Source of the DNA: Siderastrea siderea
Lineage: Eukaryota > Cnidaria > Anthozoa > Scleractinia > Rhizangiidae
DNA: 64,000 nt
Assembly (NCBI GenBank): GCA_964030785.1
Contig: OZ034975.1
Coordinates: 46,092,569 to 46,156,568 of the forward strand
Reading direction: 5' to 3'
Position numbers and translations under genes: made by a program. Positions within the stretch are counted from its first letter, which is position 1; the number at the start of each line of letters is the position of its first letter. The notes below the pieces were generated by a model. It had not been told where the DNA came from, did no database searches, and worked only from the letters and a program-made list of their open reading frames with translations. Below, piece by piece: positions 1 to 12,432 of this stretch.

Positions 1-1
1 C

Positions 2-178
2 CAGAAGCCACTTCTACGTCCACGCCAAACCCAGGTCATCAAAACGTACCAGATCGTGCGCGATCCCAAACACTACCAACTCTACACCTTCCCCGATTAC
101 AAACGTTACCAGCTCGTCTATGACAAGAGAGTCGTGGATCCACACACCTTTCAAACCTACCCTTATGGATACCAGTGA
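2..178 (+). CDS. Unidentified ORF tail open at window edge
   Basis: A reading frame open from base 2 to a TGA at 176-178 gives 58 residues. It is rich in Tyr, Gln, Pro, Arg and Lys, with a repeated pattern of the kind YQ(I/L)V or YQLYTFPDYK. The composition looks like the C-terminus of a real protein rather than random AT-rich spacer. I recognise no family. The start lies outside the window, and the next frame (120-395) overlaps its end. Capture from a viral or transposon gene is possible but unproven. Confidence 0.3.
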   Translation, partial: QKPLLRPRQTQVIKTYQIVRDPKHYQLYTFPDYKRYQLVYDKRVVDPHTFQTYPYGYQ

Positions 179-395
179 GAAACGTGGCCCAAACAAGATC
201 ATCGATTGTAAACAGTGTGATCGAGAACATTTGGCGCCACCACCACCACCCCCATTCTACAGTTCCTTTGCCATACCTTTAATGAGAAATCAAGCATATC
301 AACGTCAACTACAACAATGGATCCGTGACAACAACCAATGGCGAAGAATAACTCGATGTCAAAAACAATGGTGGGGACCCTCTATTGAACATTAA
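120..395 (+). CDS. Unidentified 91-residue ORF overlapping the previous one
   Basis: ATG at 120 to TAA at 393-395. The protein has a CxxC (residues about 30-33), a run of six prolines, then a Gln/Trp/Arg-rich C-terminal half. It overlaps the upstream ORF by 59 bases in another frame. Such overlaps are usual in compact viral or mobile elements and unusual for host exons, but a chance ORF cannot be excluded. No motif allows a name. Confidence 0.25.
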   Translation: MTRESWIHTPFKPTLMDTSEKRGPNKIIDCKQCDREHLAPPPPPPFYSSFAIPLMRNQAYQRQLQQWIRDNNQWRRITRCQKQWWGPSIEH

Positions 396-539
396 CGAAC
401 CCTCGCATTCTTCCCCCCACACTTCCATCGCTTTCACCGTCATCTGTGGCTGTGACTTGCTTGCTTGCTTGCTGCCTTGGGAGCCAATTGGAGGTAGGAC
501 TTGACACTGGATGAATCCAAACTACTCTGGGATGTCGGT

Positions 540-900
540 GTGACCAGGAACTCATTAAATAGGAACACTCATCAAAAGGAACTAAAAGGAATACTCATCA
601 AAAGGAACACTCATCAAAAGGAACTTTAAGGAATACTCATCAAACGTAATAGGATTACGTGAAATAGGAACTCAAGAAATGGAACTCATCAAACGTAATA
701 GGATTACGTGAAATGGAATAGGAACACTCATATTATCAAAAGGAACTCAAAGGAATACTCATCATGGAATAGGAACACTCATATTAAAAAAAGGAACTAA
801 TAGCAATGCCTCCATTTACTCCTCCTCCTCCGAGGGACTGATTGATCTTGTTTATCCAACCACGGGGTTAACATTAAACAAGGAACTAATAGGATACCTC
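540..900. repeat. Degenerate minisatellite-like spacer
   Basis: Short related motifs recur irregularly: AGGAACTC, GGAACACTCATC, GGAATACTCATC and a longer word around AAACGTAATAGGATTACG that appears twice (about 644 and 688). A second motif, a GGAACTAATAG word followed by CCTCCATTTACT, occurs at about 793 and 881. No ORF is supported. The pattern suggests decayed slippage repeats. Confidence 0.6.
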
Positions 901-903
901 CAT

Positions 904-1184
904 TTACTTCTCTTCCATTGGTTCAATTATGTGTTCTTTCTCTTGAGCCATCAACTCCAAGGTAAGGACCCAAGGCCGGATCGGGTTGCCCCTGGATTGC
1001 ACTGCTTTGATGAAGGTCAGAGTCCATCTCACCTTCCTACCAACATAGACCTTGGATCCAAGACCATGGCAGCAACATGGGATTTCCACTATTTCATCCA
1101 ATACTCCTCGAAAAGCATATCGTCTCCTCCATTATTAAAGACGCTATGATTCTGCTTCCCCTTGTGACATGGAACTCTCATCAT
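904..1184 (-). pseudogene. Possible broken coding fragment, unidentified
   Basis: Two minus-strand frames overlap. An ATG at 1184 reads 31 codons to a TAG at 1089-1091. A second frame, open from 1131 to a TAA at 904-906, gives about 75 residues with balanced, protein-like composition (a CCCHGLGSK segment, VGRKVRWTLTF, a charged C-terminus). The pair could be one gene broken by a frameshift, or two chance ORFs. No ATG opens the second frame. Family unknown. Confidence 0.25.
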
Positions 1185-1335
1185 CTGCAGTCCATGGATT
1201 ATTTGATTTCTTCCACATTAAAATATTTTGTTTCCAACTTATAAATGCCTTTTCTTTGACTGAAGGACCACCCCCGCTGCTCCAATTGGACTTTGGACTT
1301 TGAGCCCGCGTTTCTCAGCGGTTTTGCTTCCTCCT

Positions 1336-1580
1336 GAGCCCACGATCGATTTTTCCCACTAGTCAGCGGTTTCCCATTCGAAAACACGTCACTTCCGGTT
1401 GCATGAGCCCGCGATCCCTTTTTTCCCACTGGTCAGCGGTTTCCCATTCGAAAACACGTCACTTCCGGTTGCATGAGCCCACGATCCCTTTTTTCCCACT
1501 GGTCAGCGGTTTCCCATCCCACTTCCGGTCATGACGTCACTTCCGGTCACTTCCGGCTCCGGTGACGTCACTTCCGGTTG
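1336..1580. promoter_or_regulatory. 70-bp tandem repeats packed with ETS-like and CRE-like motifs
   Basis: A 69-70 bp unit is repeated, with starts at about 1336, 1405 and 1475; each holds CCCACT, GGTCAGCGGTTTCCCAT and CACGTCACTTCCGG. The ETS-like core ACTTCCGG occurs at 1391, 1461, 1521, 1539, 1549 and 1570. The palindromic CRE core TGACGTCA occurs at 1532-1539 and 1563-1570. This density resembles a promoter or enhancer, but no transcript is identified nearby. The block ends just before the 3.6-kb array begins at 1651. Confidence 0.5.
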
Positions 1581-1650
1581 CATCAAAACGAGGCCACGCC
1601 CACAACATCAAAACGAGGCTCATCTTGCCATACGGGCCTACATTACTACT

Positions 1651-4600
1651 CCTATTGTTTGTACTGGTTGACAGGTTAATGCTATAATTATCAGGAGTTT
1701 GAGAGCGTTTGTACTCGGCGCTGATAAAAAGCCCGAAACTAATTTTTAAACCTGATGTTAGAATGGTATTTCGTCTTTCAAGAATTCTGAATTTCAAGTG
1801 ATTTGGTGTTTTACCGGGGAGGAAAACTTTCTCTTGAAAAACTGTGCCAAATTGAGAATTCAAAGCAAGCGAATTTTAGTGATTTTCAGCAGCTCGCCAT
1901 GACCTTGAAAATTAATTCACAGATCTAAAACAGGACTCAATTACTTCCTACACACTTTAAAAGCAAACTTCCACGCTTAAAACGGGGGGTTTTCTATGGT
2001 GCAAATCAAACAGAGCGAAGTTTACGAGAAGGTATGATACACGTTTATTTCGCGTGTTTACAGGACACGTGTGGTGTAAACATGTTAAATTTTTTTTTCG
2101 GGCTTAAAAAAATTTTTCAAGAAAAAAATGCCACCACGTTTCTTAGATTGCCATAGGGTATCCGTGGAAAATTTATGAGGGAATTTTATTTTTCATCATG
2201 TGCCGCCACTCGCTCGATGTTAGGGGATATCCCCTCTTAAGTCTTAATTTTCGAGGGTCTTAGTTTTTGGCAACAACCGAATTTATCATTGGGATGTCAT
2301 GAAATATCAAATATCTGAAGATCACCAAGGCTAAGGAAGATTAGTCTTAACTTCTATTCTTAGGATACAACTTAAGATGGAATCCATCAGGAAATTGAGT
2401 AATCAGTGGACAAAAATCTTGTACCAGAATAATTTAAAGTATATCGCATTCCTTTTTATACTTTTTAAGAGCTATAGACATAATTAGTTATCTGTAATAA
2501 CACCAAAGACAATTTCTTATGGGAGCCTGTGAAATTCAAATTCAAATTTCACAGGAATTGTGTAAACACGAGTAAAATAGATAAATTTTTATGCGCAAGA
2601 TTTCATTTTGTGAAATTTAAGATTTATTTTCTCGGGCTCCCATAAGAAATTGTCTTTGGGGTTATTACAGATAACAAATTACATCTATAGCTCTCAAAAA
2701 ATGTAAAAAAGAATGCGATATGCCTTAAATTATTCTGGTACAAGATTTTTGTCCACTGAAAATTAAAATTACTCAGTTTCCTAATGGATTGCGTCTTAAC
2801 TTTTTGCCATGAAGTTAATTCTGGATTCTATAGTGAAAAATGTGCTGGCTTTATTCTCCGTAAAACAGCATTTTGTGTTGATTATTTGGGAGAAGTCTTT
2901 TGAGTTAAAACAAAATGTTTTTCCCCACTGAAAACCTTAGATTGATCACGTGTTGCCAAGGGATCAAATATCTTTTGTTGTCTCAATCAATTGTTTTAAT
3001 CATGTTATTACACAAGAGCAGTTAAGATAACAATGTCAGTCTGACAAGGATGATGTCTTCCGGCTTTGTAAAGATCAAGGGGTTTGTTGTTTCAAGACTC
3101 ACGTTTGCGTGATTGTCACAATGTGTATTGTCTGGTGCTTCAATGAATCAATGCTATTGGCTGTTTCTACAATGTTCTTTGTACCCAGCACGTTAACCTT
3201 GGCAAGCATGCAATGGATGGCACAGTATCGTGTTTTAATAACAAACCAGTCAAGCTTTTCAGCTTAGTCAGCGCTAGGTTTTGTTTGAGTTCACATGGCA
3301 AAGCCAGTTTTCAGGTTAGCTGCAGAATAGACTTTATCTTGTATACAGACATTTTCTGTTCTCTAGCTAAGATGTGTACATTAGAAAATGTTCTGCGAAA
3401 GATGTGGGATCAAAAAGAGGCGTTTAACCTTAGGTATGGTTTGCTCATTTAGATTGAGATTCTTGTTTTATGGTTTTGGCAGCTATCTTAAAATAGTTGG
3501 TTCTTTTTCTTAGTCTATCCAAGAGCTTTCAGAATGTTTTTGTTGCTGTAAATTTAATCCTTATATCCGAATTTCATGTGATAGGTGCTCAGTATCGCCT
3601 TGCTTGCTCTTTAGGTGTATGCCTTCGACGACGTTTTTGATTTCTCTCTCAAAAGAATTCGGGTAAGACTGGTGTAAATAGGGTACTGTACTGTTTTAGT
3701 ACTTACACCGGGTTTATGTCAGTGTACTGTATTGAGGGATACAGTTCACCTCTTAGTAGTTATTAGTAATTAGGGTTAAAACACATGGTATTGTCGTGTG
3801 AGGCGAATACTCGGGTTATTTAAGGCGCTATTTTTTAATGTATATTTTAGCAAAGGATGCTGAAAACATTATCATTAGGTACATACATACTTGAACTTTA
3901 TTTACACACGAATCATTAACATTAACATTTTCAATCTAAGCACCGCTTATATTGACGATATCGTAAATTGTTATAAAGCAAATTTAAAAATTGAAATTAT
4001 AGTAGAAAATCTAGCCTTTTATATTAATTATTATTATCAAAGACGCTTGCGATATACAGTATCTGGTAATGCCCAGGCCCCAAACGGTCAATTTAGTGTA
4101 TTGAGCGGTCGCGGCGAATGGTCTTACCACAGGGATCCAATCTCACTGTTCGAGATTTGAAGGATTTGTATGGGTCGAAGTCTTGAAAAGTCGAACTCTG
4201 CATAAGATATAAAAAAATATATCGATGTTTGCTATTTTAGACTATCGGAAGCTAATACTTTCTGCTTCTAGTGAACACGTGACAATTTTTTCCTCTCGAC
4301 AGAGCGTCACAAAATGTACATCTATGTAATCTGCAACTTGTTTTGCACAGGTCAGAATTGTGTGGTGAATAGTCCCGTCATATGTAGTATCACTCTATTT
4401 TACTAGTCGAAAGATATTTCAGGCATAACTTCGGCGGTGTAACATGACACCAAACAGGAGGACGGAATGTGAGTAAAACAAACACAGTTGTAGCCAAGTG
4501 CTACGCATTGAAAACTTACGATTATAGAGAAAAGTGAACTTAAAATTTTCAGGAAACTTGTAAAAAACAAATGGATGCCTTCTTTGTTAGCCTTCGATAT

Positions 4601-5244
4601 ACTTTAGTTTAAATCATGGGGAAAAAATCAGCTATCTCTGCGGTTTGTTTTTACATTGAGGTAGTCCGGCATCTGGGATGAAAACGGGAAACGGTCATTC
4701 CGGTCGAGTTGCTGAAACAAACGCCATCACTATTTACATCGCCTTCTATCTTGTATAATTTCTTTCATAGCTTAAGTTATTTCAGACGTCCTAATCTTTC
4801 CATTTTTTTCCCATTTTTGCAACGCCATCACCAAAACCTATCCTGTGACTTGACCACAACCCGTTGCGTGACAGACAAATTTAGTTAAATCAGACCATAA
4901 TAACAGTCCGGTTTCTGAGATGAATGTGGAGATCTCGCTGCAAAGTTATTTATTTTCTTCAGGGAATTAACACTGGGAGATTTTAGAAATTCATTTGCCA
5001 TTCGTTAAGGGATGTGAATGTGTTGGCGGAGTCGTTACTCATTACTTGGAAGTCAATCTGGAGATACCAGGAGATAACGGTCGATTCCACGCGTCAAGAT
5101 GGCCCTTGAACAGTACACCTAAAACTTGACAAAACCTGGCATTTAGACAAAATCGTATTCAAGGTAAGCTAGATATGACCTTTATCCTGTACTTTTCACC
5201 CAAATACCAAAGGAAACAAGGAAAAAATTCCAAGTTTTCGGGAG
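1651..5244. repeat. Array unit 1
   Basis: First full unit. It carries private variants (for example ATCATTGGG where the others have ATCGTTGGG, near 2286) and shares several alleles with unit 5 rather than with units 2-4. Confidence 0.9.
2371..2800. repeat. 430-bp foldback (imperfect palindrome) in array unit 1
   Basis: The left arm (2371-2527) reads CTTAAGATGGAATCC and ends in TTTCTTATGGGAGCC. The right arm (2634-2800) is its imperfect reverse complement. A smaller hairpin (GTGAAATTC/GAATTTCAC-type) sits just inside the left arm. The structure resembles a foldback MITE. It lies at the same place in the other units: 5965-6394, 9559-9988, 13153-13582 and 16746-17175. Confidence 0.85.
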
Positions 5245-8200
5245 CCTATTGTTTGTACTGGTTGACAGGTTAATGCTATAATTATCAGGAGTTTGAGAGC
5301 GTTTGTACTCGGCGCTGATAAAAAGCCCGAAACTAATTTTTAAACCTGATGTTAGAATGGTATTTCGTCTTTCAAGAATTCTGAATTTCAAGTGATTTGG
5401 TGTTTTACCGGGGAGGAAAACTTTCTCTTGAAAAACTGTGCCAAATTGAGAATTCAAAGCAAGCGAATTTTAGTGATTTTCAGCAGCTCGCCATGACCTT
5501 GAAAATTAATTCACAGATCTAAAACAGGACTCAATTACTTCCTACACACTTTAAAAGCAAACTTCCACGCTTAAAACGGGGGGTTTTCTATGGTGCAAAT
5601 CAAACAGAGCGAAGTTTACGAGAAGGTATGATACACGTTTATTTCGCGTGTTTACAGGACACGTGCGGTGTAAACATGTTAAATTTTTTTTTCGGGCTTA
5701 AAAAAATTTTTCAAGAAAAAAATGCCACCACGTTTCTTAGATTGCCATAGGGTATCCGTGGAAAATTTATGAGGGAATTTTATTTTTCATCATGTGCCGC
5801 CACTCGCTCGATGTTAGGGGATATCCCCTCTTAAGTCTTAATTTTCGAGGGTCTTAGTTTTTGGCAACAACCGAATTTATCGTTGGGATGTCATGAAATA
5901 TCAAATATCTGAAGATCACCAAGGCTAAGGAAGATTAGTCTTAACTTCTATTCTTAGGATACAACTTAAGATGGAATCCATCAGGAAATTGAGTAATCAG
6001 TGGACAAAAATCTTGTACCAGAATAATTTAAAGTATATCGCATTCCTTTTTATACTTTTTAAGAGCTATAGACATAATTAGTTATCTGTAATAACACCAA
6101 AGACAATTTCTTATGGGAGCCTGTGAAATTCAAATTCAAATTTCACAGGAATTGTGTAAACACAAGTAAAATAGATAAATTTTTATGCGCAAGATTTCAT
6201 TTTGTGAAATTTAAGATTTATTTTCTCGGGCTCCCATAAGAAATTGTCTTTGGGGTTATTACAGATAACAAATTACATCTATAGCTCTCAAAAAATGTAA
6301 AAAAGAATGCGATATGCCTTAAATTATTCTGGTACAAGATTTTTGTCCACTGAAAATTAAAATTACTCAGTTTCCTAATGGATTGCGTCTTAACTTTTTG
6401 CCATGAAGTTAATTCTGGATTCTATAGTGAAAAATGTGCTGGCTTTATTCTCCATAAAACAGCATTTTGTGTTGATTATTTGGGAGAAGTCTTTTGAGTT
6501 AAAACAAAATGTTTTTCCCCACTGAAAACCTTAGATTGATCACGTGTTGCCAAGGGATCAAATATCTTTTGTTGTCTCAATCAATTGTTTTAATCATGTT
6601 ATTACACAAGAGCAGTTAAGATAACAATGTCAGTCTGACAAGGATGATGTCTTCCGGCTTTGTAAAGATCAAGGGGTTTGTTGTTTCAAGACTCACGTTT
6701 GCGTGATTGTCACAATGTGTATTGTCTGGTGCTTCAATGAATCAATGCTATTGGCTGTTTCTACAATGTTCTTTGTACCCAGCACGTTAACCTTGGCAAG
6801 CATGCAATGGATGGCACAGTATCGTGTTTTAATAACAAACCAGTCAAGCTTTTCAGCTTAGTCAGCGCTAGGTTTTGTTTGAGTTCACATGGCAAAGCCA
6901 GTTTTCAGGTTAGCTGCAGAATAGACTTTATCTTGTATACAGACATTTTCTGTTCTCTAGCTAAGATGTGTACATTAGAAAATGTTCTGCGAAAGATGTG
7001 GGATCAAAAAGAGGCGTTTAACCTTAGGTATGGTTTGCTCATTTAGATTGAGATTCTTGTTTTATGGTTTGGGCAGCTATCTTAAAATAGTTGGTTCTTT
7101 TTCTTAGTCTATCCAAGAGCTTTCAGAATGTTTTTGTTGCTGTAAATTTAATCCTTATATCCGAATTTCATGTGATAGGTGCTCAGTATCGCCTTGCTTG
7201 CTCTTTAGGTGTATGCCTTCGACGACGTTTTTGATTTCTCTCTCAAAAGAATTCGGGTAAGACTGGTGTAAATAGGGTACTGTACTGTTTTAGTACTTAC
7301 ACCGGGTTTATGTCAGTGTACTGTATTGAGGGATACAGTTCACCTCTTAGTAGTTATTAGTAATTAGGGTTAAAACACATGGTATTGTCGTGTGAGGCGA
7401 ATACTCGGGTTATTTAAGGCGCTATTTTTTAATGTATATTTTAGCAAAGGATGCTGAAAACATTATCATTAGGTACATACATACTTGAACTTTATTTACA
7501 CACGAATCATTAACATTAACATTTTCAATCTAAGCACCGCTTATATTGACGATATCGTAAATTGTTATAAAGCAAATTTAAAAATTGAAATTATAGTAGA
7601 AAATCTAGCCTTTTATATTAATTATTATTATCAAAGACGCTTGCGATATACAGTATCTGGTAATGCCCAGGCCCCAAACGGTCAATTTAGTGTATTGAGC
7701 GGTCGCGGCGAATGGTCTTACCACAGGGATCCAATCTCACTGTTCGAGATTTGAAGGATTTGTATGGGTCGAAGTCTTGAAAAGTCGAACTCTGCATAAG
7801 ATATAAAAAAATATATCGATGTTTGCTATTTTAGACTATCGGAAGCTAATACTTTCTGCTTCTAGTGAACACGTGACAATTTTTTCCTCTCGACAGAGCG
7901 TCACAAAATGTACATCTATGTAATCTGCAACTTGTTTTGCACAGGTCAGAATTGTGTGGTGAATAGTCCCGTCATATGTAGTATCACTCTATTTTACTAG
8001 TCGAAAGATATTTCAGGCATAACTTCGGCGGTGTAACATGACACCAAACAGGAGGACGGAATGTGAGTAAAACAAACACAGTTGTAGCCAAGTGCTACGC
8101 ATTGAAAACTTACGATTATAGAGAAAAGTGAACTTAAAATTTTCAGGAAACTTGTAAAAAACAAATGGATGCCTTCTTTGTTAGCCTTCGATATACTTTA

Positions 8201-8838
8201 GTTTAAATCATGGGGAAAAAATCAGCTATCTCTGCGGTTTGTTTTTACATTGAGGTAGTCCGGCATCTGGGATGAAAACGGGAAACGGTCATTCCGGTCG
8301 AGTTGCTGAAACAAACGCCATCACTATTTACATCGCCTTCTATCTTGTATAATTTCTTTCATAGCTTAAGTTATTTCAGACGTCCTAATCTTTCCATTTT
8401 TTTCCCATTTTTGCAACGCCATCACCAAAACCTATCCTGTGACTTGACCACAACCCGTTGCGTGACAGACAAATTTAGTTAAATCAGACCATAATAACAG
8501 TCCGGTTTCTGAGATGAATGTGGAGATCTCGCTGCAAAGTTATTTATTTTCTTCAGGGAATTAACACTGGGAGATTTTAGAAATTCATTTGCCATTCGTT
8601 AAGGGATGTGAATGTGTTGGCGGAGTCGTTACTCATTACTTGGAAGTCAATCTGGAGATACCAGGAGATAACGGTCGATTCCACGCGTCAAGATGGCCCT
8701 TGAACAGTACACCTAAAACTTGACAAAACCTGGCATTTAGACAAAATCGTATTCAAGGTAAGCTAGATATGACCTTTATCCTGTACTTTTCACCCAAATA
8801 CCAAAGGAAACAAGGAAAAAATTCCAAGTTTTCGGGAG
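5245..8838. repeat. Array unit 2
   Basis: Full 3,594-bp unit. It shares interior alleles with units 3 and 4 (GTGCGGTG near 5663; CACAAG near 6162) but keeps unit 1's ATTAGGTAC near 7470. Confidence 0.9.
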
Positions 8839-11800
8839 CCTATTGTTTGTACTGGTTGACAGGTTAATGCTATAATTATCAGGAGTTTGAGAGCGTTTGT
8901 ACTCGGCGCTGATAAAAAGCCCGAAACTAATTTTTAAACCTGATGTTAGAATGGTATTTCGTCTTTCAAGAATTCTGAATTTCAAGTGATTTGGTGTTTT
9001 ACCGGGGAGGAAAACTTTCTCTTGAAAAACTGTGCCAAATTGAGAATTCAAAGCAAGCGAATTTTAGTGATTTTCAGCAGCTCGCCATGACCTTGAAAAT
9101 TAATTCACAGATCTAAAACAGGACTCAATTACTTCCTACACACTTTAAAAGCAAACTTCCACGCTTAAAACGGGGGGTTTTCTATGGTGCAAATCAAACA
9201 GAGCGAAGTTTACGAGAAGGTATGATACACGTTTATTTCGCGTGTTTACAGGACACGTGCGGTGTAAACATGTTAAATTTTTTTTTCGGGCTTAAAAAAA
9301 TTTTTCAAGAAAAAAATGCCACCACGTTTCTTAGATTGCCATAGGGTATCCGTGGAAAATTTATGAGGGAATTTTATTTTTCATCATGTGCCGCCACTCG
9401 CTCGATGTTAGGGGATATCCCCTCTTAAGTCTTAATTTTCGAGGGTCTTAGTTTTTGGCAACAACCGAATTTATCGTTGGGATGTCATGAAATATCAAAT
9501 ATCTGAAGATCACCAAGGCTAAGGAAGATTAGTCTTAACTTCTATTCTTAGGATACAACTTAAGATGGAATCCATCAGGAAATTGAGTAATCAGTGGACA
9601 AAAATCTTGTACCAGAATAATTTAAAGTATATCGCATTCCTTTTTATACTTTTTAAGAGCTATAGACATAATTAGTTATCTGTAATAACACCAAAGACAA
9701 TTTCTTATGGGAGCCTGTGAAATTCAAATTCAAATTTCACAGGAATTGTGTAAACACAAGTAAAATAGATAAATTTTTATGCGCAAGATTTCATTTTGTG
9801 AAATTTAAGATTTATTTTCTCGGGCTCCCATAAGAAATTGTCTTTGGGGTTATTACAGATAACAAATTACATCTATAGCTCTCAAAAAATGTAAAAAAGA
9901 ATGCGATATGCCTTAAATTATTCTGGTACAAGATTTTTGTCCACTGAAAATTAAAATTACTCAGTTTCCTAATGGATTGCGTCTTAACTTTTTGCCATGA
10001 AGTTAATTCTGGATTCTATAGTGAAAAATGTGCTGGCTTTATTCTCCATAAAACAGCATTTTGTGTTGATTATTTGGGAGAAGTCTTTTGAGTTAAAACA
10101 AAATGTTTTTCCCCACTGAAAACCTTAGATTGATCACGTGTTGCCAAGGGATCAAATATCTTTTGTTGTCTCAATCAATTGTTTTAATCATGTTATTACA
10201 CAAGAGCAGTTAAGATAACAATGTCAGTCTGACAAGGATGATGTCTTCCGGCTTTGTAAAGATCAAGGGGTTTGTTGTTTCAAGACTCACGTTTGCGTGA
10301 TTGTCACAATGTGTATTGTCTGGTGCTTCAATGAATCAATGCTATTGGCTGTTTCTACAATGTTCTTTGTACCCAGCACGTTAACCTTGGCAAGCATGCA
10401 ATGGATGGCACAGTATCGTGTTTTAATAACAAACCAGTCAAGCTTTTCAGCTTAGTCAGCGCTAGGTTTTGTTTGAGTTCACATGGCAAAGCCAGTTTTC
10501 AGGTTAGCTGCAGAATAGACTTTATCTTGTATACAGACATTTTCTGTTCTCTAGCTAAGATGTGTACATTAGAAAATGTTCTGCGAAAGATGTGGGATCA
10601 AAAAGAGGCGTTTAACCTTAGGTATGGTTTGCTCATTTAGATTGAGATTCTTGTTTTATGGTTTGGGCAGCTATCTTAAAATAGTTGGTTCTTTTTCTTA
10701 GTCTATCCAAGAGCTTTCAGAATGTTTTTGTTGCTGTAAATTTAATCCTTATATCCGAATTTCATGTGATAGGTGCTCAGTATCGCCTTGCTTGCTCTTT
10801 AGGTGTATGCCTTCGACGACGTTTTTGATTTCTCTCTCAAAAGAATTCGGGTAAGACTGGTGTAAATAGGGTACTGTACTGTTTTAGTACTTACACCGGG
10901 TTTATGTCAGTGTACTGTATTGAGGGATACAGTTCACCTCTTAGTAGTTATTAGTAATTAGGGTTAAAACACATGGTATTGTCGTGTGAGGCGAATACTC
11001 GGGTTATTTAAGGCGCTATTTTTTAATGTATATTTTAGCAAAGGATGCTGAAAACATTATCATTACGTACATACATACTTGAACTTTATTTACACACGAA
11101 TCATTAACATTAACATTTTCAATCTAAGCACCGCTTATATTGACGATATCGTAAATTGTTATAAAGCAAATTTAAAAATTGAAATTATAGTAGAAAATCT
11201 AGCCTTTTATATTAATTATTATTATCAAAGACGCTTGCGATATACAGTATCTGGTAATGCCCAGGCCCCAAACGGTCAATTTAGTGTATTGAGCGGTCGC
11301 GGCGAATGGTCTTACCACAGGGATCCAATCTCACTGTTCGAGATTTGAAGGATTTGTATGGGTCGAAGTCTTGAAAAGTCGAACTCTGCATAAGATATAA
11401 AAAAATATATCGATGTTTGCTATTTTAGACTATCGGAAGCTAATACTTTCTGCTTCTAGTGAACACGTGACAATTTTTTCCTCTCGACAGAGCGTCACAA
11501 AATGTACATCTATGTAATCTGCAACTTGTTTTGCACAGGTCAGAATTGTGTGGTGAATAGTCCCGTCATATGTAGTATCACTCTATTTTACTAGTCGAAA
11601 GATATTTCAGGCATAACTTCGGCGGTGTAACATGACACCAAACAGGAGGACGGAATGTGAGTAAAACAAACACAGTTGTAGCCAAGTGCTACGCATTGAA
11701 AACTTACGATTATAGAGAAAAGTGAACTTAAAATTTTCAGGAAACTTGTAAAAAACAAATGGATGCCTTCTTTGTTAGCCTTCGATATACTTTAGTTTAA

Positions 11801-12432
11801 ATCATGGGGAAAAAATCAGCTATCTCTGCGGTTTGTTTTTACATTGAGGTAGTCCGGCATCTGGGATGAAAACGGGAAACGGTCATTCCGGTCGAGTTGC
11901 TGAAACAAACGCCATCACTATTTACATCGCCTTCTATCTTGTATAATTTCTTTCATAGCTTAAGTTATTTCAGACGTCCTAATCTTTCCATTTTTTTCCC
12001 ATTTTTGCAACGCCATCACCAAAACCTATCCTGTGACTTGACCACAACCCGTTGCGTGACAGACAAATTTAGTTAAATCAGACCATAATAACAGTCCGGT
12101 TTCTGAGATGAATGTGGAGATCTCGCTGCAAAGTTATTTATTTTCTTCAGGGAATTAACACTGGGAGATTTTAGAAATTCATTTGCCATTCGTTAAGGGA
12201 TGTGAATGTGTTGGCGGAGTCGTTACTCATTACTTGGAAGTCAATCTGGAGATACCAGGAGATAACGGTCGATTCCACGCGTCAAGATGGCCCTTGAACA
12301 GTACACCTAAAACTTGACAAAACCTGGCATTTAGACAAAATCGTATTCAAGGTAAGCTAGATATGACCTTTATCCTGTACTTTTCACCCAAATACCAAAG
12401 GAAACAAGGAAAAAATTCCAAGTTTTCGGGAG
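8839..12432. repeat. Array unit 3
   Basis: Full 3,594-bp unit. It has interior alleles plus ATTACGTAC near 11064, which is shared with units 4 and 5. Confidence 0.9.

Noticed and set aside
3669..3712. Hairpin GGTGTAA..GTAC with GTAC..TTACACC in array units as a possible small RNA
   Set aside because: No promoter or terminator and no resemblance to snRNA or spliced-leader consensus; left unannotated.
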